Shown here piece by piece: positions 1-11,516 of a stretch of DNA of 64,000 nucleotides. Position numbers and translations under genes: made by a program. The DNA is from Cinnamomum chago (taxonomy: Eukaryota > Streptophyta > Magnoliopsida > Laurales > Lauraceae): assembly GCA_038049695.1 (NCBI GenBank), contig CP142451.1, forward strand, positions 69,022,001-69,086,000, given 5' to 3'. The notes under the pieces are model-generated. The model ran no database searches, was not told where the DNA came from, and worked only from the letters and a program-made list of their open reading frames with translations. Each line of letters begins with the position of its first letter. The stretch's first letter is position 1.

Positions 1-13
1 CTGGCCACAACCC

Positions 14-979
14 ATGAGGGGAGACCCATCTTCCCGAGATCAGAGCAGGTTCTGTGCATATCACAAGCAGGGCGGGCATAAGACCGAAGAATGCAGGATA
101 CTGAGGTCACACTTGGAGAAGCTCGTCCAAGACGGACACCTGCAGGAATACATCAAGGCGGGCGCCAGGGATGACAACCAGGCTCCGCGCGAAGACGAGA
201 GGGACCAAGATAGTGATGAGTCTGAGAAACTCATAAATGTCATCCATCTAGCTCCCCCTCCCAGAGGGAGTAACCGAGCTCGCGCCGAATCCAAGCAAGC
301 CTCCCATAGTAAGCAGGTGATGGCGGTCGAACTCGGCTCAGCTCCCAAGAGGGCTCGGAGAGAGCGGCCCAAGAATTGGTTCTCAGATGCAGACTTGGAA
401 GGGGTCCAGCTCCCCCACAACGACCCGCTCATTCTCACCCTGAAACTGAAGGATTGCACAGTGCAGAGGATCCTCGTCGACCCCGGCAGTTCGTATGAGG
501 TCCTCTACTTCGATTGCTTCAAGAGGATGAGCCTGACGGAGAAGGACCTGCAAAAAGCCGGAACTCCCCTCATAAGCTTCAGTGCCAAGCCGGTATACCC
601 GAAAGGGAAGATTACCCTCAAAGTCCAGGTCGGCGGAGCATCCGTGATGGCAGACTACCTGGTGGTTGGCGCGCCTAACCCCTACAATGCCATAATGGGC
701 AGGACCTGGCTCAACAATATGGAAGCAATCCCCTCTACTCACCACCAGAAGCTGAAGTTCCCATTGGAAGGCGGAAATGGCAGGGTGGAGATTGTTACAG
801 TTCGAGGAGACCAACCGACGGCCAAACTGTGCCTAATGGCCGTAGTGTCCGGGGAGACAGAGCCCAAGCAGGTCAACATGGCCGAGATGGAGAAGAAATT
901 GGATGAGGTCGGCCAGGACCTAGAGACGAAGAGCGTAGAAGATCTGACCGAAGTCAGGATTGATCCAAACGATATGTAA
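14..979 (+). pseudogene. gag C-terminus and aspartic protease of the Tat element
   Basis: This is the 3' part of the gag-pro region. Near the start lies a knuckle-like motif FCAYHKQGGHKTEEC, the form usual at the gag C-terminus of Tat elements. A charged, disordered linker follows. From about residue 155 comes a retropepsin-type protease fold with the active-site motif LVDPGSSYEVLY (families usually show LVDGGSS or LVDTGSS) and the later motif NAIMGRTWLN. In an active element the protease would cut the polyprotein inside the virus-like particle. Reverse transcriptase follows directly downstream. The region belongs to a broken element. Confidence 0.88.
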
Positions 980-1081
980 CGATTCTTCTTGCTCAGAAGC
1001 CAACTCGCACAGCCAGAAAAGTCGGACTTGGTCCAATTCCTGGTGCAGAACAGAGAAGTCTTCGCCTGAACGCCCCACGAG

Positions 1082-2011
1082 ATGCCTGGCATTGACCCTG
1101 AGGTCATGTGCCACAAGTTGAACGTGGACCCTAACCATAAGCCGGTGATGCAGAGAGCTCGCAGGTCTAGGGTGCCGCAGACAGAGGCCGTGATCAAGGA
1201 GGTGGACAAGCTGCTTGAAGCCGGAGTGATCAGAGAAGTCCAGTACCCGGCCTGGTTAGCCAACACGGTGGTTGTCAAGAAGAAAACAGGCAAGTGGAGA
1301 GTGTGTGTCGACTTTACTGACCTCAACAAAGCTTGCCCCAAGGACAACTTTCCTCTCCCAAAGATTGACCAGATGATCGACACCACCACTGGACATGACA
1401 GAATGAGCTTCCTTGACGCGTACCGCGGCTATCACCGGATACCAATGTATGGGCCAGACGAGGAGAAGACCGCCTTCATAACGCCCAGGGGCACCTACTA
1501 TTACAAGGTGATGCCGTTTGGGCTGAAGAACACGGGAGCCACTTACCAGCGACTCGTTACTAGGATGTTCCAGGCTCAGCTCGGCAAGACCGTCGAAGTC
1601 TACATTGACGATATGGTCGTCAAGTCCAAACAGGCGCAGAACCATTTGGAAGACCTGGCTTAAGTCTTCGACACTTTGAAGAGGTTCAAGCTCAAGCTCA
1701 ATGCTTTTAACTGCGCCTTCGGTGTCAGTTCCGGCAAGTTCCTTGGAAGCTTGGTCACGCGCAGAGGGATCGAGGCGAATCCAGATCAGATCTCAGTCAT
1801 TCTCAAAGTGCAGAGTCCTACCACTGCAAAGGAAGTCCAGAAGCTCACTGGCATGGCGGCAGCACTGAATCCCTTCATCAGCAGATCCTCAGATAAGTGC
1901 CGGCCTTTCTTTCAGCTTCTTAGAAAAAGTTTAAAATTTCAATGGACTCCAGAATGTGACCAAGCCTTGCAGGAACTCAATGCCTATCTCTCTTCACCCC
2001 CTTTGCTCTAA
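1082..2011 (+). pseudogene. Reverse transcriptase region of the Tat element
   Basis: The RT palm and fingers are clear: GKWRVCVDFTDLNKACPKDNF, then a PLPKIDQMID block, the FLDAYRGYHRI motif, MPFGLKNTGATYQRL and the catalytic YIDDMVVKSK box. The thumb/connection part follows up to about 2011 (KFLGSLVTRRGIEANPDQI, then the TAKEVQKLTGMAAALNPFIS block). The motif wording is that of plant Tat elements rather than chromoviruses. It is part of the broken element. Confidence 0.93.
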
Positions 2012-2029
2012 ACTCTGATACATGGAGAA

Positions 2030-3080
2030 GTTTTGTACTTGTATTTGGCGGTCTCCGATCATGCGCTGAGCTCGGTCCTCGTCAGAGAAGAGGACAAGCT
2101 TCAAAAGCCAATTTATTATGCGAGCAAAACCCTCATTGATGCCAAGACCTGATATTTACCTTTAGAGAAGCTCGCGTTGGCACTCGTCAGTGCCTCGCGT
2201 AAGCTCTCCCACTATTTTCAAAATCACACCATAGTGGTTGTTACATAACATCCACTTAAATCTGTTTTCAAAAAGGCTGACTTTTCAGGAAGAATCTCCA
2301 AATGGGCTGTCGAACTAGGACAGTACGATATCCAGTATCAGCCTAGGACAGCGATTAAGGCCCAAGTGTTGGCAGATTTTTCTCGTGGAGTTCTCTCCGA
2401 GTTCGCGCACCAACCCAGCTCGACGCCGAACTGGGGGGCAGGGGGCATGAGGCGTCCGCGGACTTCGATGAACAATTACAAGGCCAAGCCCTCACCCCAG
2501 TTTGGAGAGTCTTCGTCGACGGATCCTCCACTTCAAGAAGAACTGGCGCCGGAGTTGTCCTCCAGTCTCCAAAAGGGCTAGTCATCGAGCAGGCTTTGAC
2601 CCTGGATTTTAAGGCGTCAAACAACGAAGCTGAGTACGAAGCCCTAATAACAGGACTAAACAGCGCCAAAATCCTTGGAGCTCAACAGCTAGTGGTCTTC
2701 AGTGATTCACAGCTGGTGGCGAACCAGCTGACTGGGTACTACCAAGCTCGCGACGACAGGATAGTTGCTTACCTAGCCCTTGCAAAGAAGATGCTCTCTC
2801 AGTTCCAGACGGCCGAAATCAGGCATATAGGCAGAGAGTCAAATTCTCACACCAACGCCCTTGCTAACTTAGCCTATGTTGTCGAAGTAGGAAGGAGAAG
2901 AAATATTGAAGTAGGATCGTTGGTCATGCCCAGCATAGAGCTCCATCCACCTCGGGAAGTACTGTGCCTTGATCTCGGCCCGAGCTGGATGGACCCCATC
3001 ATAGCTTACCTGAAGGACGACCAGCTTCCCGAAGAAAGAAGCGAGGCTCACCGAATCAAACTCAAGGCAGTCTGGTTCTG
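2030..3080 (+). pseudogene. RNase H and second (archaeal-like) RNase H segments of the Tat element
   Basis: Downstream of RT, the stretch 2030-2370 encodes a decayed retroviral-type RNase H (EEDKLQKPIYYASKTL-like and YDIQYQPRTAIKAQVLADF-like blocks). A second RNase H-like domain lies at about 2500-2880. Its visible motifs are NNEAEYEALITGL and FSDSQLVANQLTGYY, plus an HTNALANLA tail. A second, archaeal-type RNase H between the first RNase H and integrase is an established feature of the plant Tat lineage, and it is the main basis for the lineage call. Confidence 0.82.
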
Positions 3081-3119
3081 GTTGTCTCCTGAAGGCAAGC
3101 TCTACAGGAAGTCATTCAC

Positions 3120-4216
3120 AGGCCCATACCTCCAGTGTGTTCATCCAAGCAGAGTCGAGGACTTCCTCTATGAAATACACGAAGGAATCTGCGGGAGCCA
3201 CATTGAGAGAGATCTCTAGCATACCGAGCTATTAGCCAAGGCTATTGGCGGCCATATATGCAAAAGGACGTGCAGGTATACGCTAGAAAGTGTGAGAAGT
3301 GTCAAAAATTCTCTCACTCCCTCCATCAGCCAACACAAGATCTAAGTCCGCTCTCCAGCCCATGACCATTCGCCCAATGGGGGCTTGACATCGTGGGACC
3401 ACTTCACCGAGCTCCGGGGAACAGGAGGTGGCTAATTATAGCCACCGACTATTTCACCAAAAGGATCAAGGCGGAACCGTTGTCTTCCATCACAGAGCAA
3501 GATTCCAAGAGTTTTGTGTGGAAGAACATCATCACGAGGTTCGGCATTCCTAGAGCTTTGGTCTCGGACAACAGGACCCAGTTCGATTCCAACCCCTTTA
3601 GGAGCTTCTGCCAAGAATTCGGCATTCAGAACCACTACTCCACCCCGACTTACCCGCAAAGCAATGGCCAAGAAAAAATTTCTAACAAGGTGGTACTCGA
3701 TGGACTGAATAAGTGACTCGACGGAGCCAAGGGAAGATGGGTAGAAGAGCTTCCAAGCGTCCTGTCAGAACAACTCCAAGGCGCTCCACTTCGGCGACTC
3801 CTTTCTCCCTAGCCTATGGGATGGAGGCGGTCATTCCCTTAGAAGTCGGCTTCCCAACTCTGAGATCCGAACTCTTCGATCAAGGCCGGAATGAGGTGAA
3901 CCTAGCTCTGGAGCTAGACTTAGCCGACAAGCGCAGGGAAGCAGCAGCAATCAGATTGGCCGCCTATCGGCAACAGCTGGCCAGAGGCTATAATCAGAAG
4001 GTTAGAGAGAGGAAATTCTCAGTTGGCGAGCTGGTTCTAAAGAAGACACTCCCAGGCGACAAGGATCCTAATTAGGGCAAGCTAGCACCGAATTGGCATA
4101 GACCAATCAAAGTAATTTCTACTGCCAGACAATCAGCCTATAGACTTGAAGATATGGAGGGCCGACAGCTACCACGCCCATGGAATGCGTCGCATCTCAA
4201 GAAGCTCTATTTCTAA
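3120..4216 (+). pseudogene. Integrase region of the Tat element
   Basis: Blocks typical of Ty3 integrase are seen: a zinc-finger-like start (EIHEGICGSHIERDL, then a C-x2-C containing stretch near 3290), the catalytic core with GPLHRAPGNRRWLIIATDYFTK and ALVSDNRTQFDS, then PQSNGQ. A C-terminal part follows with FSLAYGMEAVIPLEVGFPT and QLARGYNQKVRERKF, and ends in a DLEDMEGRQLPRPWNASHLKKLYF-like tail near 4216. Integrase would insert the cDNA copy. This copy is part of the broken element. Confidence 0.87.
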
Positions 4217-4320
4217 ACATGTACTCTTTACTTGGAAGATTTTCAAGATCAATGAAAGAAAATTTCTTGTTGCCCTATTCAGAGTCTATAGAACTTGGCG
4301 ACCACTATCGGCAGCTCGGC

Positions 4321-4506
4321 GATAACGCCACTGATGAGATCGCCTTAGGGTCGGTATAAATACCACCTAGGCATGAAGCCATTACGGCCACTGATGAGAT
4401 CGCCTTAGGGTCGGTATATATACCACCCAGGCGTGAAGCCGTTATGGCCACTAATGAGATTGTCTTTGGGTCGGAATGAGTTCCACCCCGGCATGAAGCC
4501 ATTTCG
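4321..4506. repeat. Three tandem copies of a 60-bp unit in the Tat 3' spacer
   Basis: A unit beginning GGCCACTGATGAGATCGCC recurs with an exact 60-bp period (near 4327, 4387 and 4447); the third copy is more diverged. A further GGCCA start near 4506 marks a degenerate fourth copy. Tandem arrays in the 3' untranslated part of Tat/Ogre elements are well known and can seed satellites. No coding role is evident. Confidence 0.92.
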
Positions 4507-5286
4507 GCCATCTAGACTGCCCTAAGATCACTACATCCCACTCGCACAAATCCATTTCGGCTAAAGACAACTCGGGTTGATATGAGTTTTTTCACTCATC
4601 GGTGCCCTAAAAGCAGGTGTATCACAAAATCAATTCGGGGTATGTGTCAATCGTGTTGTATATGGTACAAAACTTATTGTGCATCAGAGTCGTTACATGA
4701 CGAAGCGGTGGAACCTTGAGCATGGGTGACAACAGAAAGTCACTACCTATTTCATAAGGTGTTCCAGCTTAGCCATGCCTCCAATTCGGATCATATCGAG
4801 CCGAACTCAAACACTTGTACAAAAAGTGAAATACAATAGAAACAAAACGCAAGAAGGAAATGTAAAAGCATAACAGAGAGAAAAAATGCACAGTTTGAGA
4901 CAAAAATTCAATTGCATTGATTCACTAGGAATTACAATTGTTTCATTACATTAAAAAAAACAGAGAGAAGATACATCAAAAGTTTATTCAGTGGCGCCAG
5001 TGTTAGCTTCCTCAGCCAGAGGAACTTCGGTTGACGCAGCAGCAGCTTCGGTCGGAGTGGGGGTGGAGCTTGCTTCCAGATCCGAGCTTAGGAACTAAGC
5101 TGGATTCTGATAATTTGGGTCGTCCTCAGGAATGCCCACCTTGTCTAGCGCAACGAGCAAGCCAAGCTCCCATGCCTTATCTCGGACGGTCAAGACCTGC
5201 AGCTCGTACAAAGTGGTTGCCTCAACCAACCCCTCGTCGTAGGCTACCTTGGTCTCGGCCTCCAACTTAGCCTCGGTTTCCTCAGT
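4507..5286. other. Non-coding spacer of the Tat element
   Basis: This lies between the tandem repeats and the antisense gene. It has no coding potential worth reporting. It holds A-rich stretches near 4830-4970, and from about 5000 the complementary strand turns GC-rich as the antisense gene begins. Confidence 0.6.
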
Positions 5287-7000
5287 CTACTCGGCCATCT
5301 TCTTTTTAAATGTTTCGATCTCGACCTTCGTAGCCTCCACCTCGGCAGTGAGACTTTGGATCGACTGTTCTTGCTCAGCTACTCTCTTCCCACTCGCCTC
5401 CACTGCGGCCTCCAGTGCCTTCCTCTGAGCCTCAGACTCAGCTCTCTCGGCGCCCTCCTGCCGAGCCCTCTCCAGCTGCACATGGGACCTCTGCACTAGC
5501 TGCAAGAAAAAAGAACACTATGAGAAAACCATGATAAAAGTCAAAATCCACAAAGAACTTGGGCTCCAAACACTTACCAGAAGCCCTGCCTGCATCGACG
5601 CCATCGCCATCGCCAGCGCCACATTATCATGGTCTCTGTGCCAGGCCATGTCTAGGGGCAGCGAGCAGGCGGCAGCGAGGGCCGCCATCACTAAAGGATT
5701 CCCGAGGACCTGGTCCTCCACTGAGACATGCCTCCCTGGACCAACCTGTAAAGAAGGTCTCCAGGGGGCAGGCCCGGGGGGTGGCACCACTGTGGTCTCC
5801 GGGGTGTCCTCGACCACAGCCTCTGTCCTCGGCCTCTTCCTAGGCCCAGCTTCTTCCTCAGCTGTGCCCCCCCCCCCCCAATTTGTTGTTGACCTTCCGA
5901 ATGCGGGGGTGGCGAAGGGACCCTGTCGACGACCGACGTTGGAGTGGCCCTGGGAGTCCGCCTTGAGCCGCCGAACGCCAGCGAACTCAGGTCCTTCACG
6001 ACGGGCTAGCGGCGGGGCGGCATCTCTTCAATTATTGGGGAGGGAGCAGGGCGGCGAGGTCGTCTGATGAGGGGGGTTCCGCTCGACTCTGCCTCGGAGG
6101 TGGAGGCCTTGGCGCCGGGCTCGACCTTGCTGGCGGTGACCTCGGGAGCTATCCGAGAAGTACCCGCCTCGGTCTCGGTCTCCCTCCTCTCCGAGCTTCT
6201 TTCCAGGGTTCTCTCTGGCGACTGCTAAGTAACCTCGACTCTCTTGTAGTAGCCTCGGTACTTAGGCTCGTAGCCGAGAAGAGCCCAGGCCGCCCTGTTG
6301 GAGAACTCAGTGCTCCTCGAGACTCGCTGATGCCAAGCCTCATTCCTCTCCAGCCGACCTGCCCGGCTTTCTTCTGTTGAGCGTCTGCATGATCAGGAAA
6401 CGAATCAGTTCGGGAAAATGAAAGAAAGGACAGAGACAAAATCAAAACCAAAAGATCTCATCTTGGAACGACCCCGGGGCGACGAGGGATGCTGTACGCT
6501 CCGACTTCTTCGGCGCCGAACTCCCAGTTGCCAGAAACAGACAAGAGGTCGTCCGCCGCGTACTTATTGGAGTCCTCGAGCGCCGTCACAAAACTCTTTC
6601 GTTTCGACTTGACTCGGAGGTAATATGTGTCCTCCTTTGATTTACAAATATCATATACGTCCTCTATGTCGTGGACGCCTAGGTCTATGTGGAGGTGCCT
6701 ATTGAGCGCAGCTGTGCCCATGATGATCTTGTAGGCGTTGGGCATCAGCTGGCAAGGGGTGAGGTTCCAGGTGCTGAGGCAAGCCCTAAGTAGTGGGTGT
6801 AACGGAAACCTAATACCTCCCTCTATAACCGCTATAAGCGGGATGGGCATCCAGCCGTCGGAGTACGACCGGCTTATATGATCTACGGGGTCTGCCCTCC
6901 GGACGAAGACATCGCCCAATATCCCATACGCCGACCTAAGTCGCTCTATGGCTTGTGGAGTATCTAACCAATGGCTGTAAACCCCCATGGCTGGTGAATG
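5287..7000 (-). pseudogene. Antisense gene of the Tat element (gypsy-type transposon protein, PF04195-like)
   Basis: Read on the minus strand, about 6460-6990 encodes a conserved block with IPLIAVIEGGIRFPLHPLLR, then LTPCQLMPNAYKIIMG and YAADDLLSVSGNWEF. This resembles the plant family annotated as putative gypsy-type transposon (PF04195), known as an antisense ORF in Tat elements. Farther along, 5287-5505 encodes an Ala/Glu/Lys-rich coiled coil with heptad character. Splice-like boundaries occur on the minus strand (for example a GTAAGT donor near 5575, a pyrimidine tract plus TTGCAG near 5500, and a TGCAG acceptor near 6390), so the gene was probably spliced. Its function is unknown. Whether this copy is intact cannot be judged. 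Confidence 0.68.
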
Positions 7001-7526
7001 AAAAAGTAGAGAAGAAGGAAAAGAACCAGAAGGAAAACAATGAATGACGAAGGACTCGAGGAACTTACTAACACAAGGGAACCTAGAACAGAAACGGATG
7101 CGGGTGCGCTGTGTGTAGATGAAAGATCTGCTCTGGGTCTTGGCTCTGGTTCTTGGAAACGCTCTTTCGAAAATGAAAAGCAAGAAAGAGGAAGAAGGTG
7201 AAGATGCATCTATTTATAAAAAGGAAGCGCCCCGTAATGGCGCCGTTTCCGAAATTCAAAAAACGCCGCTTCAGAGACTGCACGAGTACCCTGTATGACA
7301 ACGTGGCTAACTGGATGGCGACGCGTGTCATCGGCTGTTCATCTCCTGCAATGATTCAAGCATGGCATTTACTGCAATTAATTACCCCTGGTGTGCGAGG
7401 AGAAGTTGAATAAGCGCCACGTGTCAACTGCTGACGTCAGGGCGAAAATTTTCGGCGGTTTTTCGTAATTATAGCTCCCGACCCCATGGAATCCGACATC
7501 CCAAGAAGTCGGAAGCTAGGGGCAAT

Positions 7527-8336
7527 TGTGTGGGGCAATCCTTAGTGCGCAAGTTATGCTAGGGCCAGCAGTGATGCCCTCTCTTGTGCTCCATTTCGAC
7601 TGTGCGTCTCGGCACGAACGCTGATGCATTGCCGAGACCAGCACAGCTTGCCACGATCTCAGCCACATGCCTCGTCGAACAAGTAGTGCATCTCGGCTAC
7701 AGCTGAGGTGACAAGCTGCTATCTGAGACAGGTACTGACAGCCACGCCTTACATAAGGACACGTGGCAGGGTACAGGCACGCGTTAATGGGACATATACA
7801 CCATCCAAGCCGTCCGCCCTCATCAAATCCCTAACAGAGCCACATCCAGTGGCTGCAGCCATATCAGGACAGGGCCCAAGAAAGGATCTGATGGGACATT
7901 AGCTGCCAACAGATCGAGGCAAGACCAGGCTCAATATGACTAGCATTTAATGCAGTATGGGCTGATCGGACCCTCATTTAATGCAATGTGAGCTATGATG
8001 GGTCATCATTAATTACTCTATGGGCTGATGAGACCCTAGCAGTCAAATCATTAGGCCCACTCCCAGGCATTTAGGAACTTTCTCATATAAGGTGATTTAC
8101 CACCCAAAACCAGGTACGCATACATGCATACAACTTCCTAGTCGTTACTCTGCCTCTCTTCTTCTCCGACCTTTGTTCCTGCACTAACTTAGGCATCGAA
8201 GAGCCCTGTGCTGCCCACAGCCAGGGTCCTTTGACTGCTTCTTCTTTCCTTTCAGGTCCCTGAAGCGGATAGCTCTCTCCAGTCATTTGGATAAGTCCTC
8301 AAAGGCTCCCCCTAATCTTGTGAGTTAATATTTTCA
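7527..8336 (+). repeat. 3' LTR of the Tat element
   Basis: A weakly purine-rich stretch ending in CTAGGGGCAA (about 7511-7525) precedes TGTGTGGGGCAATCC, taken as the LTR start. A TATAA box sits at 8086-8090 in CTCATATAAGGTG, about 250 bp before the inferred end, as expected for a U3/R junction. The end is set at the CA of TTTTCA and is uncertain by about 10 bp because no 5' LTR is available for comparison. Confidence 0.75.
8086..8090 (+). promoter_or_regulatory. TATA box in the Tat LTR
   Basis: TATAA lies in the context CTCATATAAGG inside the LTR, upstream of a CT-rich stretch suited to transcription start. It is inferred by position only. Confidence 0.5.
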
Positions 8337-8469
8337 GCACTTACATGTTTCTTCTTCATTTTTTTTCCTTTGGAAATTTCAAGCTGTCAAGAACAAATGC
8401 ATTTCTCTATTTCTTTTCAAAAAAATAGTGGAAAAATATTTCTTGGAAATGATGCCAAACATGCCAGCA

Positions 8470-8650
8470 TGATTTTCTTTGGCGCGGTAGAAATTATGTC
8501 ATGTGTTTGGGGACCTGTGTTGAGAAGAAACCTCTTGGAGATTGAGTAGGGTCACTTAATTGCTGTGATATCCTCTATAGTGTTTCAATTCCGGAGGAGG
8601 GAATGATAGGAGGGTTTAGATGGGTTCGATAATTGTAGGTTTTGCTGGAA
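8470..8650 (+). pseudogene. LINE endonuclease remnant
   Basis: One frame reads VWGPVLRRNLLEIE, and a neighbouring frame reads a PEEG-containing stretch like the FPEERN motif of L1 APE endonucleases, a few dozen codons later as expected. It is very short and decayed. It may belong to the same LINE as the zinc-knuckle/RNase H scraps at 10.5-11.5 kb, separated by later insertions. Confidence 0.35.
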
Positions 8651-8951
8651 TTTGGAAGATTAATGTGTTGGACCTTTGTTTTAGTTTGTAATTGTTGTCA
8701 AACCTAGGATGTTGGCATGGTGTTTGAAGGCAGTATGGTGAAGGTTGCAGGCATTCAAAGTGAAATTGGGCAACTGCATATTCAAGTCATGTCAGTTAAG
8801 CATGTTGTTATGCTTATATCTTCTTATCTAACATCTGAATCAAAAAGTGGTCAACATGACTTTTGTGCATCAGTGAGAGAGATTGATTTTTGGTTTTGGA
8901 ATCAGGTCGATCTGACTTCAGGTTTTAAAGTTATGGCCCGGACACCGGGAT

Positions 8952-9335
8952 AACTCTGCTTCACTCAGGTTGCTGTTTTTCTGTGACCAGTCAGTTTCAA
9001 GGTAATTTTACACTACTTTCTAATCAATTTGGGTTAAATCTCAAAACATAAAAGTTGTAGCCCTCTGATAAATTTTTCATTTGAATCAAGAATCATGTTG
9101 TTTCGAGTTCAGAAGAGGAAGTTATGAATTTTCTACTGGAGACAACTCTGCTTCACTCAAGTTACTGTTTTTCTATGACCAGTCAGCTTCAAGGTGATTT
9201 TACACTACTTTCCATTCAATCTGGGTTAAATCCCAAAACATGAAAGTTGTAGCCCTCTGATAAATCTTTCATTTGGATCAATCATGTTGTTTCGAGTTCA
9301 GAAGAGGAACTTATGAATTTTCTACTGGAGAAAAA
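8952..9335. repeat. Two tandem copies of a 192-bp unit
   Basis: The stretch starting AACTCTGCTTCACTCA at 8952 recurs at 9144 with about 90 percent identity and runs through GTTGTAGCCCTCTGATAAAT and GTTTCGAGTTCAGAAGAGGA. Similar wording occurs in plant copia LTRs, so this is probably a duplicated part of an old LTR. Confidence 0.85.
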
Positions 9336-9779
9336 TTCTGCAGTTTTTCTGCACTGCGAGATTAATTCTTCTTGGTACTATGTTGTGGGTCACATTATGT
9401 GTTGGAATGTAATCAAGATGGCCCATCAGATTCATCTGACTCAAATAGTAGGTCAGTCCAGTCCAAACAATGAATTTCTTGTTGGGTCTTTTGTTTGGCA
9501 AGAAAGTCAACAAAATATTCTTCCTATTCTTTTTAATTGTTAGCAACTTCTCTTATTGGCTAGAGATCCAACTTTTTAGGATCTGAGATATGTGCCTTGA
9601 AAACTGAATGTTAAGAAAAAGAAAAAAACAGGGAAGACGTGCTGTGAGTGAAGAAGAAAAATAAAAACAGAGAAGATGTGCAGCTGTGTGTTGAATGATT
9701 GGAGTTTTTCGCAACAATGGGCGCTGGTTGCTTTCTTCATGGATTGGCATACAGTTTATAAGGAATCCAGAACAACAAC

Positions 9780-10531
9780 TGTTGTGTAGTGAGGGGCAAT
9801 TTCTGAAATAGTAGTGTGCTGGTTTTGAGAAAATTGCAGAGTGTTGTTTTCAAAGAGAAGAACCTACAGTGAAGAACGGATTTAGGTTGGTTATTCGTGG
9901 ATTTGTTGCATTGGAATTTAAATAAATTCCTGTTTCTGCATTAGATATGTCTTAGATCTCTACATAGTGCAGAATTATGAATAGTGGTGTGCAAGTTTCA
10001 TTGTGGTTTCCTTGTTGGGTTCTACTGCATCTGAGATTGTGTTGAATTGTTTGGATCAGACGAATATTGCAGGTGTTTGTTTTGGCTGATTGAAAATATT
10101 GCACAGCATCTGCGTATGCTATATATCACTCAAATTGGGGCTTGAGTGTACGGGTTGGTGCTCCTGTTCGTTGTTGCAGGTGAAAATTGTAAAGGGGTTG
10201 GTGCTCCTAGCAGTGGGTGCTACTAAATAGTGGAAGTGTGCACTTTGCACACTGTGGACGTAGCCTGCGGGGGAACCACGTAAAATCCCTTGTGTTCTCT
10301 TGTGATTGTGTGATTGCCTGGTTGATTGCTTTTGAAAGTGCTCATCTAATTTGCAGAATTAAAATTGAGATAAATTCGTAGATAAAAGACAATCACTGAT
10401 TCACACCCCCCCCCCCCCCCCGGTTGATTGTTTAAGAAAGTGCTCATCTAATTTGCAGAATTAAAATTGAGATAAATTCGTAGATAAAAGACAATCACTG
10501 ATTCACCCCCCCCCCCCCCCCCCCCCCCCCC
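9780..10531 (+). repeat. Probable decayed copia-like LTR end
   Basis: The block near 10240-10300 (GTGGACGTAGCC, then GGGGAACCACGTAAAATCCC) matches the wording at the 3' end of many plant Ty1/copia LTRs of the SIRE/Maximus kind, and is followed by TTCAC plus a C-tract. The window's own young element ends its LTR with the related GGATGTAGGCACGTTGGCCGAACCAC and a TTCAC-C-tract block. Left boundary and target duplication are not identifiable. Confidence 0.45.
10320..10531. repeat. Tandem duplication with two poly-C tracts
   Basis: A unit of about 100 bp starting GGTTGATTG and ending in a C-tract occurs at 10320-10421 (16 C) and again at 10422-10531 (26 C). Between the C-tracts the copies differ at only a few positions. 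Long C-tracts are slippage-prone, so lengths may also reflect sequencing error. Confidence 0.9.
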
Positions 10532-10540
10532 GGCAGGTAT

Positions 10541-11516
10541 TATTTTGACAATGGAGAACCTTCAGAAGAGAGATTATTATAGTGGACAAGTGCCCTGTGT
10601 GCCTTAAAGATGCCGAGTCAGCGAACCACATACTGGTGGCTTGTCAATTGGGCTCAAGCCCTTGGATGGCTGTTTTGTGATGGTTTTGACTACAGTTGGG
10701 TTCTTTTGGACATTCTTTTAACTGATACCTGGAGGATAGGGTGGGATTTGCAATGGAAAGAGCTGTGGAGTGTTTTTTGTTGTCATTTGGTTCATGGAAA
10801 GAGATAAATAAGCTGTACTTTGAAGGCGTTCATAAAAGCGAGGAGTCATTGGTGAACAGAGTTAAAATTCTGGGAGCTTCTTATGTTTCTATGATTCCAG
10901 TTTTTCGAGGCATTCCGCCAGATTTCACCTGGACTTGGTCTGACGTTTCTCTCTTATCCTATCAGGTTTTAAGCTTGTCCTGGATGGTCTCCACCTGCAC
11001 ATATCATCCCTAATTTAGCTTCTCAATTTTGATGGCAGTATTTATGGTAATCGGGGTCAAGTTGGAATTGGGGGTGGGGGTGGTGGTTCTACAAGATAGT
11101 TCGGCTGCTCACATCCTTTATTTTTCAGTCCAGCTGGACAATGCTCTGTCAATGAGGCGGAAATGCTTGCTTTGAGAAAGGGCCTTTGTGAAGTGCTTTG
11201 TTTGGACTGCCGTAACATCATTGTGGAAGGTGTCTCTGTTTGTGTTATCTGATGGAAAGTGCCATGGTGGAAGAGTTGTAGACTTGGCAAGAAAGTTGGA
11301 GTCTCCATTCATGTGAAGTGGGGTGCTAAATCTATCACACAGATGGGTTGGCTAGCGAGGGTGTTCGGTGACTGACTTTGCTTGTTGATAATGTCTTTCC
11401 TCCATTTTAGGGAATCTTCAGGGAGTTCTGCTGTTTTGTTTTGTGGCTTCTCAGTATGTCTCTTATGCTGGATAGCTCTTTTTAATAAAATTCAGTTACC
11501 ATTCAGGGAAAAAATG
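10541..11516 (+). pseudogene. L1-type LINE 3' fragment (zf-RVT and RNase H)
   Basis: At 10570-10650 a CPVCLKDAESANHILVACQ motif marks the zf-RVT zinc knuckle at the end of plant LINE ORF2. At about 11020-11250 a frame reads FDGSIYGNRGQVGIGG, then SVNEAEMLALRKGLCEV, the RNase H domain common in plant L1 elements. Several stops and frame changes make it a pseudogene. The end near 11500 (TTTTTAATAAAATTCAGTTACC) resembles LINE 3' tails. Confidence 0.7.

Larger units (their letters stand above)
1..8336 (+). mobile_element. Ty3/gypsy LTR retrotransposon, Tat lineage, 5' end outside window, broken
   Basis: Seen in order on the plus strand: gag C-terminus with aspartic protease, reverse transcriptase, two RNase H-like segments, integrase, a tandem-repeat spacer, an antisense gene and a 3' LTR. 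The second RNase H segment, the antisense gene between integrase and LTR, and the tandem-repeat spacer are together typical of the plant Tat (Grande/Retand/Ogre) lineage. The 5' LTR and gag start lie left of the window, so no target duplication can be tested. The element is a fossil with roughly half a dozen or more breaks in its coding part, so an old insertion is inferred. The right boundary is approximate: the LTR could end at the CA near 8336 or a few bases later. Confidence 0.9.

Noticed and set aside
4321-4506. CRISPR-like array
   Set aside because: The 60-bp units are adjacent with no unique spacers, inside a plant retrotransposon.
6149-6451. Independent host protein on the minus strand
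   Set aside because: It lies within the antisense gene of the Tat element and has no separate identity.
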